From: an uncultured Bacilli bacterium
GTDB lineage: Bacteria; Bacillota_I; Bacilli_A; RF39; UBA660
DNA length: 32,570 nucleotides
NCBI GenBank assembly: GCA_934097085.1
Contig: CAKONK010000015.1
Coordinates: 1 to 32,570, forward strand
Direction of reading: 5' to 3'
The notes beneath the pieces were generated by a model, which made no database searches, was not told where the DNA came from, and was given only the letters and a program-made list of their open reading frames with translations. Shown piece after piece: positions 14,871 to 23,382 of this stretch. Positions within the stretch are counted from its first letter, which is position 1. Every line of letters starts with the position of its first letter. The translations under genes were made by a program, and so were the position numbers.

Positions 14871-15626
14871 ATGCAAATTGAAAGAGGCTTTCAAAATAAT
14901 TATGGTGAAAATTTTGCTAATATAGTTAATGTTGGCTTTTCTTCGCTTAGTGAACTAAGAGATTTTTTAGGCAAATTTATTACTGAAACAAAGAAACAAA
15001 ATAATAATTTTGCTACGGCAAAAAATGATTATGATGGAATATTTTTGTATCAAATGCCCAGTATTCACGATGAAGATTATGCTTATAGAATATATAGAGA
15101 TTTTGAAAAATACAAGTATCGTAGACATTATGATGATAAATTAATTTCCTTTTTACAATCTAAACAACATTTAGTGAAAAATGTTGATTTCCCATTAGGT
15201 GTTGTTACAGTTGAAAATGAAGTAATAGGTCAGATTATTTATCTATATAAAAATAGTCAAACAATATTTAGCTATTTAAATTCAATAAAGGAAAATAATA
15301 AATTTGAAAAAGAATACTATGATTTATTATTGAAAGTTTTAAATATATTAAAATCATTATATGAAAATGATATATTTTATATAGATATTCATCCAAATAA
15401 TTTTTTGATTGTTGATGGTTCTATAAAAATAATTGATTTTGAAAATCATTCAATAGATAATAGTAAAGATAAAGAAAAATATTTTATGCATAATTTATGT
15501 TATATAATTAAATTCATTAATAAATATTTTAATATGGAATGTGACATTGATAAAAAGGATAGCTTTGAAGATGTTTATCATAAGGTAAGAAAAAGAAAGG
15601 AAAATTATGAAAGAGAAATTAATTAA
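14871..15626 (+). CDS. Protein kinase-fold (APH/RIO-like) protein
   Basis: 251 residues with the C-lobe signature of the protein kinase-like fold: YIDIHPNNFL (Asp172, His174, Asn177: catalytic base and metal-binding Asn) and IIDFEN (Asp189, the DFG-like Asp). The N-lobe is divergent; VENEVIGQIIYLYKNSQTIFSYL may hold the hinge. Such proteins phosphorylate small molecules (aminoglycosides, choline, sugars) or proteins; the substrate is unknown. ATG 14871 follows AAGGAG. The 3' end overlaps the start of prfB by 20 bases, so the two genes are probably translated in a coupled way. Confidence 0.7.
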   Translation: MQIERGFQNNYGENFANIVNVGFSSLSELRDFLGKFITETKKQNNNFATAKNDYDGIFLYQMPSIHDEDYAYRIYRDFEKYKYRRHYDDKLISFLQSKQHLVKNVDFPLGVVTVENEVIGQIIYLYKNSQTIFSYLNSIKENNKFEKEYYDLLLKVLNILKSLYENDIFYIDIHPNNFLIVDGSIKIIDFENHSIDNSKDKEKYFMHNLCYIIKFINKYFNMECDIDKKDSFEDVYHKVRKRKENYEREIN

Positions 15627-16654
15627 TTTAAAAGAAAGATTAGAAGTAATTGGGAGGTCTCTTTGACATTTCTAAAATAAATAAGGAAATTGAGGAATTA
15701 AAAAATAAAACTTTGGAGGATGGTTTTTATAATGATTCTGTAAAATCTACGGAAATTTTAACATCTCTTAGTAGAAAACAAAAAGAGGTAAAAGAATATA
15801 ACGCCTTAAATGAGGAGATTAGTGATGATCTAGAGCTTATTGATTTAGTAACTGATGAAGAAATTATGAGTTTATCAAAAAGAATTGAAGATTTAGAATA
15901 TGAAACATATTTTAAGGGTGAATTTGATAATCTTAATTGTTATTTAGAAATACATCCAGGTGCCGGAGGAACAGAAAGTTGTGATTTTGCCAATATGCTT
16001 CTTGAGATGTATGAAAAATTCTGCGAAAAGAATAAAATTAAATACGAAGTTATTTATATGCAAAAAGGTGAAGAAGCCGGTGTTAAGTCGGTTAACATTA
16101 AAATATCATCAGAAAATGCTTATGGCCTTTTAAAATATGAAAGTGGCGTTCATAGACTTGTAAGAATATCTCCTTTTGATTCTAATTCTCGAAGACATAC
16201 TTCATTTGCCTCAGTAAATGTTACTCCTGAAATTAAAAAGAATATTGATATTGAAATAAATGAAAATGATTTAAAGATTGATGTATATCATTCTTCGGGT
16301 GCCGGGGGACAAAGCGTTAATACAAGTAACTCTGCAGTAAGAATAACTCACCTTCCATCAAAGATTGTGGTAGCTGTTCAAAATGAAAGAAGTCAACTTC
16401 GTAACAAAGAAATAGCTATGGAAATTCTAAAAAATAAGTTATATTTATTAGAACTTGAAAAGAAAGAATCACTAACTAATAAACTTAAAAATAACGATAG
16501 TATAAATTTTGGAAGTCAAATTCGAAGTTATATTTTAGAGCCTTATAAACTTGTTAAAGATTATCGTACAAATTTTGAAAGTAATGATCCAGAGAGTATT
16601 TTAAACGGAGAAATAATGGATATGCTTATTTACAATGTTAAGGAAATGAAGTGA
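15607..16654 (+). CDS. prfB: Peptide chain release factor 2 (programmed +1 frameshift)
   Basis: RF2 recognises UGA and UAA and triggers peptide release. The coding sequence is split: ATG 15607 reads MKEKLINLKERLEVIGRSL to CTT (15661-15663) and meets TGA (15664-15666); the main frame continues from GAC 15665. The slip site CTTTGAC, the internal GGGAGG (15652-15657) and the 3-base spacer TCT match the classical RF2 autoregulatory frameshift. In the main frame the SPF stop-codon recognition tripeptide (VRISPFDSNSRRHTS) and the GGQ catalytic motif (SSGAGGQSVNTSNS) are intact. Total is about 349 residues, near the usual ~365. The gene begins inside the kinase-like gene, and the VanY gene starts in its stop codon (GTGA). 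Confidence 0.95.
15652..15667 (+). promoter_or_regulatory. prfB programmed +1 frameshift site
   Basis: GGGAGG (internal Shine-Dalgarno) then TCT, then CTT-TGA-C. Low RF2 slows termination at the UGA and favours the +1 slip to GAC, giving feedback control of RF2. This also shows UGA is a stop codon in this organism. Confidence 0.95.
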
Positions 16655-17253
16655 ACAAAGATATTTTAGTTAATAAAACTAATCCATTGGAAAAAGACTT
16701 TATACCAGAAAACTTGGTAAAAGTGAAGCTAATTGAAACACCTAAATTAAAAGATGGAATGTTAACATTTTTAGATGCAGAAGCATATCAAATGTTTTTA
16801 CTTTTTCGCCTCGAAGGTCTTTATAATGGAGTAAATATGATTGTGGATTCTGGTTATAGATCTTATGAGTATCAAGAATATATATTAAATTATAATTTAT
16901 TAATAAAAGGATTATCTGCATATAAAACAGTAGCTTTACCTGGATATTCAGAACATCAAACTGGTCTTGCATTAGATTTTGCATTAATTATAAATAATAT
17001 TTATGTTGATAATTTTAATGATTTGTTTAAAGAGGTAAAGTGGATACATGAAAATGCATATAAGTATGGTTTTATCCTAAGGTATCCAAAAGGTAAAGAG
17101 GATATAACAGGATTTTCTTATGAATATTGGCATTTAAGGTATGTTGGTAAAGATGTATCATACTATATGCATAATGAAAATATTAGTACTTTGGAGGAAT
17201 ATCATTTGCTAAAATATAAAAATAATAAAAAAGTACTTGTAAAACAAAAATAA
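16651..17253 (+). CDS. VanY-type D-alanyl-D-alanine carboxypeptidase family protein
   Basis: 200 residues. The M15B/VanY zinc peptidase motifs are complete: SGYRSYEYQ (about 67-75), the S-E-H-Q-T-G-L-A-L-D-F zinc motif (about 100-110) and E-Y-W-H-L-R-Y-V-G (about 158-166), giving the His/Asp/His ligands and catalytic Glu. The family removes the terminal D-Ala from peptidoglycan precursors or acts on cell-wall peptides. Unlike many relatives there is no signal peptide, lipobox or membrane anchor, so an intracellular role or loss of an N-terminal anchor is possible. The start is GTG 16651, overlapping the prfB stop by four bases. Confidence 0.88.
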   Translation: MNKDILVNKTNPLEKDFIPENLVKVKLIETPKLKDGMLTFLDAEAYQMFLLFRLEGLYNGVNMIVDSGYRSYEYQEYILNYNLLIKGLSAYKTVALPGYSEHQTGLALDFALIINNIYVDNFNDLFKEVKWIHENAYKYGFILRYPKGKEDITGFSYEYWHLRYVGKDVSYYMHNENISTLEEYHLLKYKNNKKVLVKQK

Positions 17254-17264
17254 TTTGGTATTAT
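17237..17264 (+). promoter_or_regulatory. Promoter for tilS giving a near-leaderless mRNA
   Basis: TTGTAA (17237-17242), 16 bases, then TATTAT (17259-17264) preceded by TGG. Transcription would start near 17271, about three bases before ATG 17274. There is no ribosome site before tilS, which fits leaderless initiation. Confidence 0.5.
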
Positions 17265-17273
17265 ATTAATCGT

Positions 17274-18560
17274 ATGAATAATGTAATTGAATTTTTAAAA
17301 TCTAAATTATCAAGTGAAGACACAGTAATTGTGGCTTGTTCTGGTGGACCAGATTCCATGTGTCTTTTAGATATCGTAAAATCAGTAACAAATAATATTG
17401 TTGTAGCATGTGTTAACCATAATGTTAGAGAAAGTTCTAAAGAGGAATTTGAATATGTTAAGGGTTTCGCAAATAAGAATAATCTAAAGTTCGAAGGCGT
17501 TGAACTTACATTTAATACATTTGCTAACTTTGAATGTAATGCTAGAAATAAAAGATATGAATTTTTTAATGAGCTTCTTGAAAAGTATCAAGCAAAATAT
17601 ATTTTAACTGCTCATCATGGTGATGATTTAATTGAGACTATACTTATGCGTTTAACAAGAGGTTCTAAATTATCTGGCTATATAGGAATAAAAAAAGAAA
17701 ACAACAAATATTTAAGGCCATTATTATATGTAACTAAAAAAGATATCATCGAATATTTAGATAACAAGCAAATTAAATATTTTATTGATGAAACTAATAA
17801 TAGTGATGAACACCCTAGAAATCGCTATCGAAAAAATATTATTCCATTTTTAAAAAAGGAAGATAAAAATATTCATTTAAAATATTTAAAATTTAGTGAG
17901 GAACTCGAAGAATATGACGACTTTATTAATGGTTATATAAAAAAACTAAATGTTATCAAGAGTAATACTGTTAATTTAGATATATTAAAAAAAGAAAAAC
18001 CATTTATTCGAAGAAAAACTATTGAATATTTAATTAAAGAAATTCAAAAAAATGATATTTTAGAAATTAATGATAATACTTTGATGGAAATATTAAAAAT
18101 TGCTGAATCTAAAAAAAGTAATGTAAAAATTAATTTAAATAATGGTTATATTGCTCAGAAAAAATATAATGAATTAGTTATTAAAAAAGAACTTCTTCAG
18201 GATAATTATTCTATAGAATTTGGTGATTACTTTGAAAATGATGAATATATAATTCGTAAAGTTCCTGAATATAATGGCAATAGTAATTTCGTTTTAAGAC
18301 TTGATTTATCTAAAGTAAAACTTCCCCTTATAATTAGAACCAGAAAAACTGGAGATAAAATGCAAGTTAAAAATTTAGGAACAAAAAAAGTCAAAGATAT
18401 ATTAATAAACGAAAAAATTGATATTGATAAAAGAAATAATATTCCTATTGTAATTGATAGTAAAAATAATATATTATGGTTACCGGGCATTAAAAAAAGT
18501 AAATTTGATGTAGGAAAAAATGAAAAGTGTGATATAATACTTTTATGCGAAAGGAAATGA
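17274..18560 (+). CDS. tilS: tRNA(Ile)-lysidine synthase
   Basis: 428 residues. TilS adds lysine to the wobble cytidine of tRNA-Ile(CAU) using ATP so that it reads AUA; the enzyme is essential. The N-type ATP pyrophosphatase P-loop is SGGPDS (23-28), followed by VNHNVRESSKEEFEYVKGFA, ILTAHHGDDLIETILMRLTRG and RNRYRKNIIPFL. The C-terminal domain ends with RTRKTGDKMQVKNLGTKKVKDILINEKID, the characteristic tRNA-acceptor binding part. No Shine-Dalgarno is present. It is followed directly by ftsH, the usual neighbour; the hpt gene often found between them is absent. Confidence 0.95.
   Translation: MNNVIEFLKSKLSSEDTVIVACSGGPDSMCLLDIVKSVTNNIVVACVNHNVRESSKEEFEYVKGFANKNNLKFEGVELTFNTFANFECNARNKRYEFFNELLEKYQAKYILTAHHGDDLIETILMRLTRGSKLSGYIGIKKENNKYLRPLLYVTKKDIIEYLDNKQIKYFIDETNNSDEHPRNRYRKNIIPFLKKEDKNIHLKYLKFSEELEEYDDFINGYIKKLNVIKSNTVNLDILKKEKPFIRRKTIEYLIKEIQKNDILEINDNTLMEILKIAESKKSNVKINLNNGYIAQKKYNELVIKKELLQDNYSIEFGDYFENDEYIIRKVPEYNGNSNFVLRLDLSKVKLPLIIRTRKTGDKMQVKNLGTKKVKDILINEKIDIDKRNNIPIVIDSKNNILWLPGIKKSKFDVGKNEKCDIILLCERK
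18530..18538 (+). promoter_or_regulatory. Possible ftsH promoter inside the end of tilS
   Basis: TGATATAAT is a perfect extended -10 at 18530-18538, 27 bases before the ftsH start; no -35 is seen at the right distance. Confidence 0.4.
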
Positions 18561-18564
18561 TGAA

Positions 18565-20559
18565 ATGAAAAATGTAAAGAAAACTTCTTTTATAAAATTA
18601 TTAGGACCATATTTAGTAATGGGAATGATAATTGGAATTATAATGGTTGTTCTTAATTTACAAGGAATGACTGTCAACAATTTATCAACAGGAAAATTAC
18701 TTACTGCTTTAGAAAATAACGAAGTAAAAGAAATTGTAATTACTCCGAAAAGTAGTGAATCAATTTATTATGTTGAAGGAAAATTATCTTCATATAAAGA
18801 TGGTGAATCATTTAAAACTAAAGTAGTTGAGGATGAAATACCTCAAATTATTGAATATGTTCAAAAAAATAATATTGAAAAATATGATACTAACAAAGAC
18901 CCAGGATCTAGCGCATTATTATATATTGTAGTAAATGTTTTACCAATTATTATAGTAGTAATAGTAGCATACTCACTATTTAATAAACTTGCTAGTTCAA
19001 ATAAAAATTCAATGGATTTTGGTAGAAGTAAAGCAAGATTAAGCGATGACAAAGATAAGAAATCATTTAAAGATGTTGCTGGACTTAAAGAGGAAAAAGA
19101 TGAAGTAGAAGAATTAATAGACTTCTTAAAAAATCCTAAAAAGTTCCAAAATATGGGTGCTAGAATACCAAAAGGTGTTTTACTTGTAGGTCCTCCGGGA
19201 ACTGGTAAAACCTTACTTGCTAAAGCTATCGCTGGCGAAGCAAATGTTCCATTTTTCTATATAAGTGGTTCAGATTTTGTTGAATTATTCGTTGGTGTTG
19301 GTGCTTCAAGAGTTAGAGATATGTTTAAAGAGGCTAAAAGAAATGCACCTTGCTTAATTTTTATTGATGAAATAGATGCTGTTGGTCGTCAAAGAGGAAC
19401 AGGTCTTGGTGGTGGCCATGATGAAAGAGAGCAAACATTAAACCAACTTCTTACAGAAATGGATGGATTTGGAGCTAATGAAGGAATTATTATTATAGCC
19501 GCTACAAATAGACCAGATGTATTAGATCCAGCACTTCTTAGACCAGGTAGATTTGATAGACAAGTTACTGTTAGTCTTCCAGATTCAAATGAAAGAGAAG
19601 CAATATTAAAAGTTCATGCAAAAAATAAAATATTAGATAAATCAGTTAAATTATCTGCAATTGCTGCAAGAACTCCAGGTTTTAGTGGCGCTGATTTAGA
19701 AAACTTACTTAATGAAGCAGCACTTCTTGCTGTACGTAGAAATAAGGATAAAATAACAATTGATGAAATTGATGAAGCTACAGATAGAGTACTTCTTGGA
19801 CCTGCAAAAACTACAAGAAAAATTACTGATAAAGAGAAAAAACTTGTTTCATTACACGAAGCAGGACATGCAGTTATTGGTCTTAAAAATGAATATGCAG
19901 AAGTTGTTCATAAAATAACTATTATTCCACGTGGAATGGCTGGAGGCTATACTATGATGCTTCCAAAAGAAGAAAAACTTTCTATTATGACTAAAAATGA
20001 ATTATTAGGAAGAATTACTGGTTTACTTGGAGGTCGTGTTAGTGAAGAACACTTCTTACACGAAATGAGTACAGGTGCTTCAGATGATTTTAAGAAAGCC
20101 ACTGCTATTGCAAGAAGTATGGTTACTGAATATGGTATGAGTGAGCTTGGACCAATGCAATATGAAGAAAGAGAAAAAAATGTTTTCTTAGGTAGAGATT
20201 ATGCTAAGAGTAAAGATTTTTCTGATCAAGTTGCTTTAGAAATCGATAGAGCAACAAGAAAAATAATTGATGAATGTTATGAAAAAGCTAAAAAAATTGT
20301 TGCTGATAATGAAGCATTAATTATGTTACTTTCAGATGCTTTAATGAAATACGAAACACTTAATAAAGAGCAAATAGATTATATTGTTGAAAATGGAACT
20401 ATTCCATCAGAAGAAGTTTTCAAAGAAACATCTGATGAAGCAAAAATCAAAACAATTGATGAATTAAAAGAAATAGCAAAAGAAAAGAAAATTAAAAATT
20501 ATACAAAAATGACAAAAGCTGAACTTGAAGCGGCTATAAAAGAAAGTGGGGAAGAATAA
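18565..20559 (+). CDS. ftsH: ATP-dependent zinc metalloprotease FtsH
   Basis: 664 residues. FtsH is a membrane-bound AAA+ protease that degrades membrane and regulatory proteins. Visible parts: TM1 (about 12-31), an outside domain (about 32-116), TM2 (about 117-138), Walker A GPPGTGKT (209-216), Walker B CLIFIDEIDAVG, the second region of homology RPDVLDPALLRPGRFDRQ, and the zinc site HEAGH (431-435). The last ~35 residues (IDELKEIAKEKKIKNYTKMTKAELEAAI) look like a small Rho_N/SAP-like helical module appended to the protease, which is not usual for FtsH. The ribosome site AAGGA lies over the end of tilS, four bases before the start region. Confidence 0.97.
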   Translation: MKNVKKTSFIKLLGPYLVMGMIIGIIMVVLNLQGMTVNNLSTGKLLTALENNEVKEIVITPKSSESIYYVEGKLSSYKDGESFKTKVVEDEIPQIIEYVQKNNIEKYDTNKDPGSSALLYIVVNVLPIIIVVIVAYSLFNKLASSNKNSMDFGRSKARLSDDKDKKSFKDVAGLKEEKDEVEELIDFLKNPKKFQNMGARIPKGVLLVGPPGTGKTLLAKAIAGEANVPFFYISGSDFVELFVGVGASRVRDMFKEAKRNAPCLIFIDEIDAVGRQRGTGLGGGHDEREQTLNQLLTEMDGFGANEGIIIIAATNRPDVLDPALLRPGRFDRQVTVSLPDSNEREAILKVHAKNKILDKSVKLSAIAARTPGFSGADLENLLNEAALLAVRRNKDKITIDEIDEATDRVLLGPAKTTRKITDKEKKLVSLHEAGHAVIGLKNEYAEVVHKITIIPRGMAGGYTMMLPKEEKLSIMTKNELLGRITGLLGGRVSEEHFLHEMSTGASDDFKKATAIARSMVTEYGMSELGPMQYEEREKNVFLGRDYAKSKDFSDQVALEIDRATRKIIDECYEKAKKIVADNEALIMLLSDALMKYETLNKEQIDYIVENGTIPSEEVFKETSDEAKIKTIDELKEIAKEKKIKNYTKMTKAELEAAIKESGEE

Positions 20560-20560
20560 T

Positions 20561-20779
20561 ATGTTAGAAACTATTTTATTAGTGGTATCTGTACTTCTTA
20601 TTGTTATTGTATTATTACAAAGCAATAAAGCATCTGATGCTGGAAATATTATTACCGGTGGAAATGAAGCATTATTTAAGAATATGAAAGAACGAGGAGC
20701 TGAGTTATTTATAAGTAGATTAACTCTTGCTTTAGGAATTGTATTTTTTATAATATCATTTATATTATTTTTGAAATAA
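20561..20779 (+). CDS. secG: Preprotein translocase subunit SecG
   Basis: 72 residues. The first helix ILLVVSVLLIVIVLLQSNKASDAGNIITGG, the loop FKNMKERGAE and the second helix are typical of SecG, the auxiliary subunit of the SecYEG channel. The frame is open upstream to 20546, but ATG 20561 follows the GGGGAAGA ribosome site and starts right after the ftsH stop. SecG is commonly followed by rnr and smpB in Bacillota; here a pilin-like gene lies between. Confidence 0.93.
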   Translation: MLETILLVVSVLLIVIVLLQSNKASDAGNIITGGNEALFKNMKERGAELFISRLTLALGIVFFIISFILFLK

Positions 20780-20800
20780 GAGGGCTTGCCTTCTTTTTTT
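20778..20800 (+). terminator. Rho-independent terminator after secG
   Basis: AAGAGGG pairs with CCTTCTT (one G-U) around CTTG, followed by a T run. It separates tilS-ftsH-secG from the pilin-rnr-smpB operon. Confidence 0.8.
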
Positions 20801-20805
20801 ATAAG

Positions 20806-20834
20806 TTGAAATTATTTAAATAGTAATATATAAT
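20806..20834 (+). promoter_or_regulatory. Promoter for the pilin-rnr-smpB operon, leaderless start
   Basis: TTGAAA (20806-20811), a 17-base spacer and TATAAT (20829-20834). Transcription is expected at about 20841, the A of the pilin ATG. No Shine-Dalgarno is present, so the mRNA is probably leaderless. Confidence 0.7.
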
Positions 20835-20840
20835 TATATT

Positions 20841-21293
20841 ATGATGAAAGAAAATAAAAAAGGATTTACATTAGTGGAATTAATTGTTGTACTCGGAATT
20901 ATATCCGTTTTAGGCGTCACTGTAGGTCTAAGTATGACTAAGCTAAGTCAAAATACAAAGGATAATAACAACGAAACCTTAATGAAAGAAGTTTTAAGTA
21001 GTGCTCAAGCATATTGCATGTTAGCTAGTAAAAGAAGTGAGTGTGGTGCTAATATAACAATAAAAAAATTAGTGGAAAATGGTAATTTGGATGAAAAAAT
21101 ATATGATAAAGTTAATCCAACTAAAAAAGATAATGTTAAATTTAAAGAGAATGATGTTGTTAATATAACAATAAATTCACAGAAATTTAAAGATTATTAT
21201 TATGAATGTGATGGAAATAGATATTATTTATCAACAATAGATAATTGTACTAAAAGTGAACAATGTGAATGGGGTGTATGTAATGAAAGATAA
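20841..21293 (+). CDS. Type IV pilin-like protein (orphan)
   Basis: 150 residues. KKGFTLVELIVVLGIISVLGVTVGLSM is a class III signal: prepilin peptidase would cut before Phe, methylate it and leave a hydrophobic assembly helix. The rest is a small globular domain with six cysteines (AYCM, SECG, YECD, DNCT, EQCE, GVCN), enough for three disulfides. No other pilus or competence gene is in the window. Two ATGs in a row (20841, 20844) give the start; there is no ribosome site, and the promoter suggests a leaderless message. The end overlaps rnr by 11 bases, so expression is tied to RNase R. Confidence 0.82.
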   Translation: MMKENKKGFTLVELIVVLGIISVLGVTVGLSMTKLSQNTKDNNNETLMKEVLSSAQAYCMLASKRSECGANITIKKLVENGNLDEKIYDKVNPTKKDNVKFKENDVVNITINSQKFKDYYYECDGNRYYLSTIDNCTKSEQCEWGVCNER

Positions 21294-23382
21294 AATAATA
21301 GAAAAATTAAATAATGAAAGTAAAGGATTAAGTTTAATAGAAATAAATGATTTATTAAATTTGACAAGTGTTGAGGAATATAAAGAACTTCAAAAGAATA
21401 TGGATGCTCTTGTAACCGAAGGAATTGTTCATAAAAGTAAAAAGGACAAGTTTATTATGATGGAAAAATGTTCTTCACTTTTAACAGGAATAATCCATAT
21501 TAATAAACACGGAAATGGTTTTGTTGACACAAAATTTGATGAAGATACTTTTGTTAAACGAGAAAATTTAAATGGCGCAGTAGATGGCGATTTTGTAGAA
21601 ATTGATGTCCAAAATGATGAGGGAATTGTTGTTAATATTTTAAAAAGAGATATTAATTTCCTTGTGGGAGAAATAGTTAAAACAAAAAATGGTAATTTGG
21701 AATTTTCTCTTGACGATAAAAAGAAAAATATTAAAGTTAAACTTACAAAAGAAACAAGTTCACATTTAGTCGAGGGTCATAAAGTACTTGTAAAAATTCA
21801 AAAAGAATTATCTAGTAATCTTTATTTGGCTGATGTAATAAAAGTTTTAGGACACAAGAATGATCCTGGTGTTGATATATTATCTATTGCTTGTAAACAT
21901 GAAATATCTTTAGATGTTTCTGATGAAGTAAAAAATCAAGTAGCTAATATGGAAACAAGTGTTTCTGAAAAAGACATTACTGGTAGAACTGATTTAAGAA
22001 GTGAAGTAATATTTACAATAGATGGTGATGATACTAAAGATATTGATGATGCTGTAAGCATAAAAAAAGAAAATGGTTATTATCTTTTAGGTGTTCATAT
22101 AGCGGATGTTACAAATTATGTAAAAGAGGGAAGCCCTTTATTTGAAAGTGCCTATGAAAAGGGAACATCATCTTATTTAGCAGATACTGTTTTACCAATG
22201 CTTCCCCACGAACTTTCAAATGGAATATGTTCCTTAAATGAGGGTGTTGATAGACTTACAATAAGTTGTACAATGAAAATAGATGGCAAAGGTAAAATTG
22301 TAGACCACGATATTTTTTCAAGTGTAATTAATAGTAAAAAGAAAATGACATATAAAAATGTTAATAAAATAATTATGGATGATGTTATTCCTGAAGGCTA
22401 TGAAAATTTTGCTGATGATTTAAAACTTATGCACGAACTTGCTCAAATTTTACGAAAAGAAAAAGTAAATCGTGGTTATATTGATTTTGATCTTGATGAA
22501 GCTAAAATAATTCAAGATGATAATGGCAAGGCAATTGATGTTGTAAAAAGAGAGCAACTTGAGGGTGAAAAATTAATCGAAGACTTTATGATTGCGGCAA
22601 ATGAAACTGTTGCAACACATATCTATAATATGGATTTACCTTTTGTATATAGAATTCACGGTAAACCAAATCCAGAAAAGATTGAAGATTTTGTTAATTT
22701 TGTCAAATTACTTGGTTATAAATTAGATATTTCTACTGAAGATATTACTCCGAAAAAAATGCAAGATATCTTGGATTCACTTCATGAAAAGAAAGAATTT
22801 GAAATATTAAGTGATATGCTTTTAAGAAGTATGAAAAAAGCTGTATATAGTTCAAATAATATAGGACACTTTGGTTTAGCAAGTAAAATATATACTCATT
22901 TTACCTCACCAATAAGAAGATTTCCGGATTTGATGGTTCATACTTTACTGCATAAATATTTATTTGAAAATCAGATTAATATGTCCACAATTAGGTATTA
23001 TGAAAATTACCTTCCTGATGCTTGCGAACACGCAAGTAAAAAAGAAGTTGATGCTCAAAGTGCTGAAAGGGAAGTTCTTGATATGAAGATGGCTGAATAT
23101 ATGGAAAGCCATATTGGCCAGGAGTATACTGGTATTATTTCTGGAGTAACTAATTTTGGCTTATTTGTTAAATTACCAAATTTAATCGAAGGATTAGTTC
23201 ACATATCTACTTTAAGAGGATTCTGTACTTATGTACCTAATCTTTTATCACTTGTTTCTGATGGAAAAATAAGATATTCTTTAGGTCAGCAAGTTAAAAT
23301 TAGAGTAGCGAATGCCTCAAAAGAAAACTCTACAATAGATTTTGAAATTATTGGAGATACAAATGATAGAGATAAAAAATAA
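21283..23382 (+). CDS. rnr: Ribonuclease R
   Basis: 699 residues. RNase R is a 3'-5' exoribonuclease for structured RNA and works with SmpB/tmRNA in clearing stalled mRNAs. N-terminal helix-turn-helix (LSLIEINDLLNLTS), cold-shock OB domains (GNGFVDTKFDEDTFV, GDFVEIDVQNDEG), the RNB catalytic domain with FTIDGDDTKDIDDAVS (metal-binding Asp cluster) and a C-terminal S1 domain (GQEYTGIISGVTNFGLFVKL) are all present. Start at ATG 21283 behind GGGGTG; the frame is open nine codons further up. It overlaps both the pilin gene and smpB. Confidence 0.96.
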   Translation: MKDKIIEKLNNESKGLSLIEINDLLNLTSVEEYKELQKNMDALVTEGIVHKSKKDKFIMMEKCSSLLTGIIHINKHGNGFVDTKFDEDTFVKRENLNGAVDGDFVEIDVQNDEGIVVNILKRDINFLVGEIVKTKNGNLEFSLDDKKKNIKVKLTKETSSHLVEGHKVLVKIQKELSSNLYLADVIKVLGHKNDPGVDILSIACKHEISLDVSDEVKNQVANMETSVSEKDITGRTDLRSEVIFTIDGDDTKDIDDAVSIKKENGYYLLGVHIADVTNYVKEGSPLFESAYEKGTSSYLADTVLPMLPHELSNGICSLNEGVDRLTISCTMKIDGKGKIVDHDIFSSVINSKKKMTYKNVNKIIMDDVIPEGYENFADDLKLMHELAQILRKEKVNRGYIDFDLDEAKIIQDDNGKAIDVVKREQLEGEKLIEDFMIAANETVATHIYNMDLPFVYRIHGKPNPEKIEDFVNFVKLLGYKLDISTEDITPKKMQDILDSLHEKKEFEILSDMLLRSMKKAVYSSNNIGHFGLASKIYTHFTSPIRRFPDLMVHTLLHKYLFENQINMSTIRYYENYLPDACEHASKKEVDAQSAEREVLDMKMAEYMESHIGQEYTGIISGVTNFGLFVKLPNLIEGLVHISTLRGFCTYVPNLLSLVSDGKIRYSLGQQVKIRVANASKENSTIDFEIIGDTNDRDKK

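Noticed and set aside
15650..15666. Use of UGA as tryptophan (Mollicutes code)
   Set aside because: The RF2 frameshift site, the genes that end in TGA and the use of TGG for Trp argue for UGA as a normal stop.
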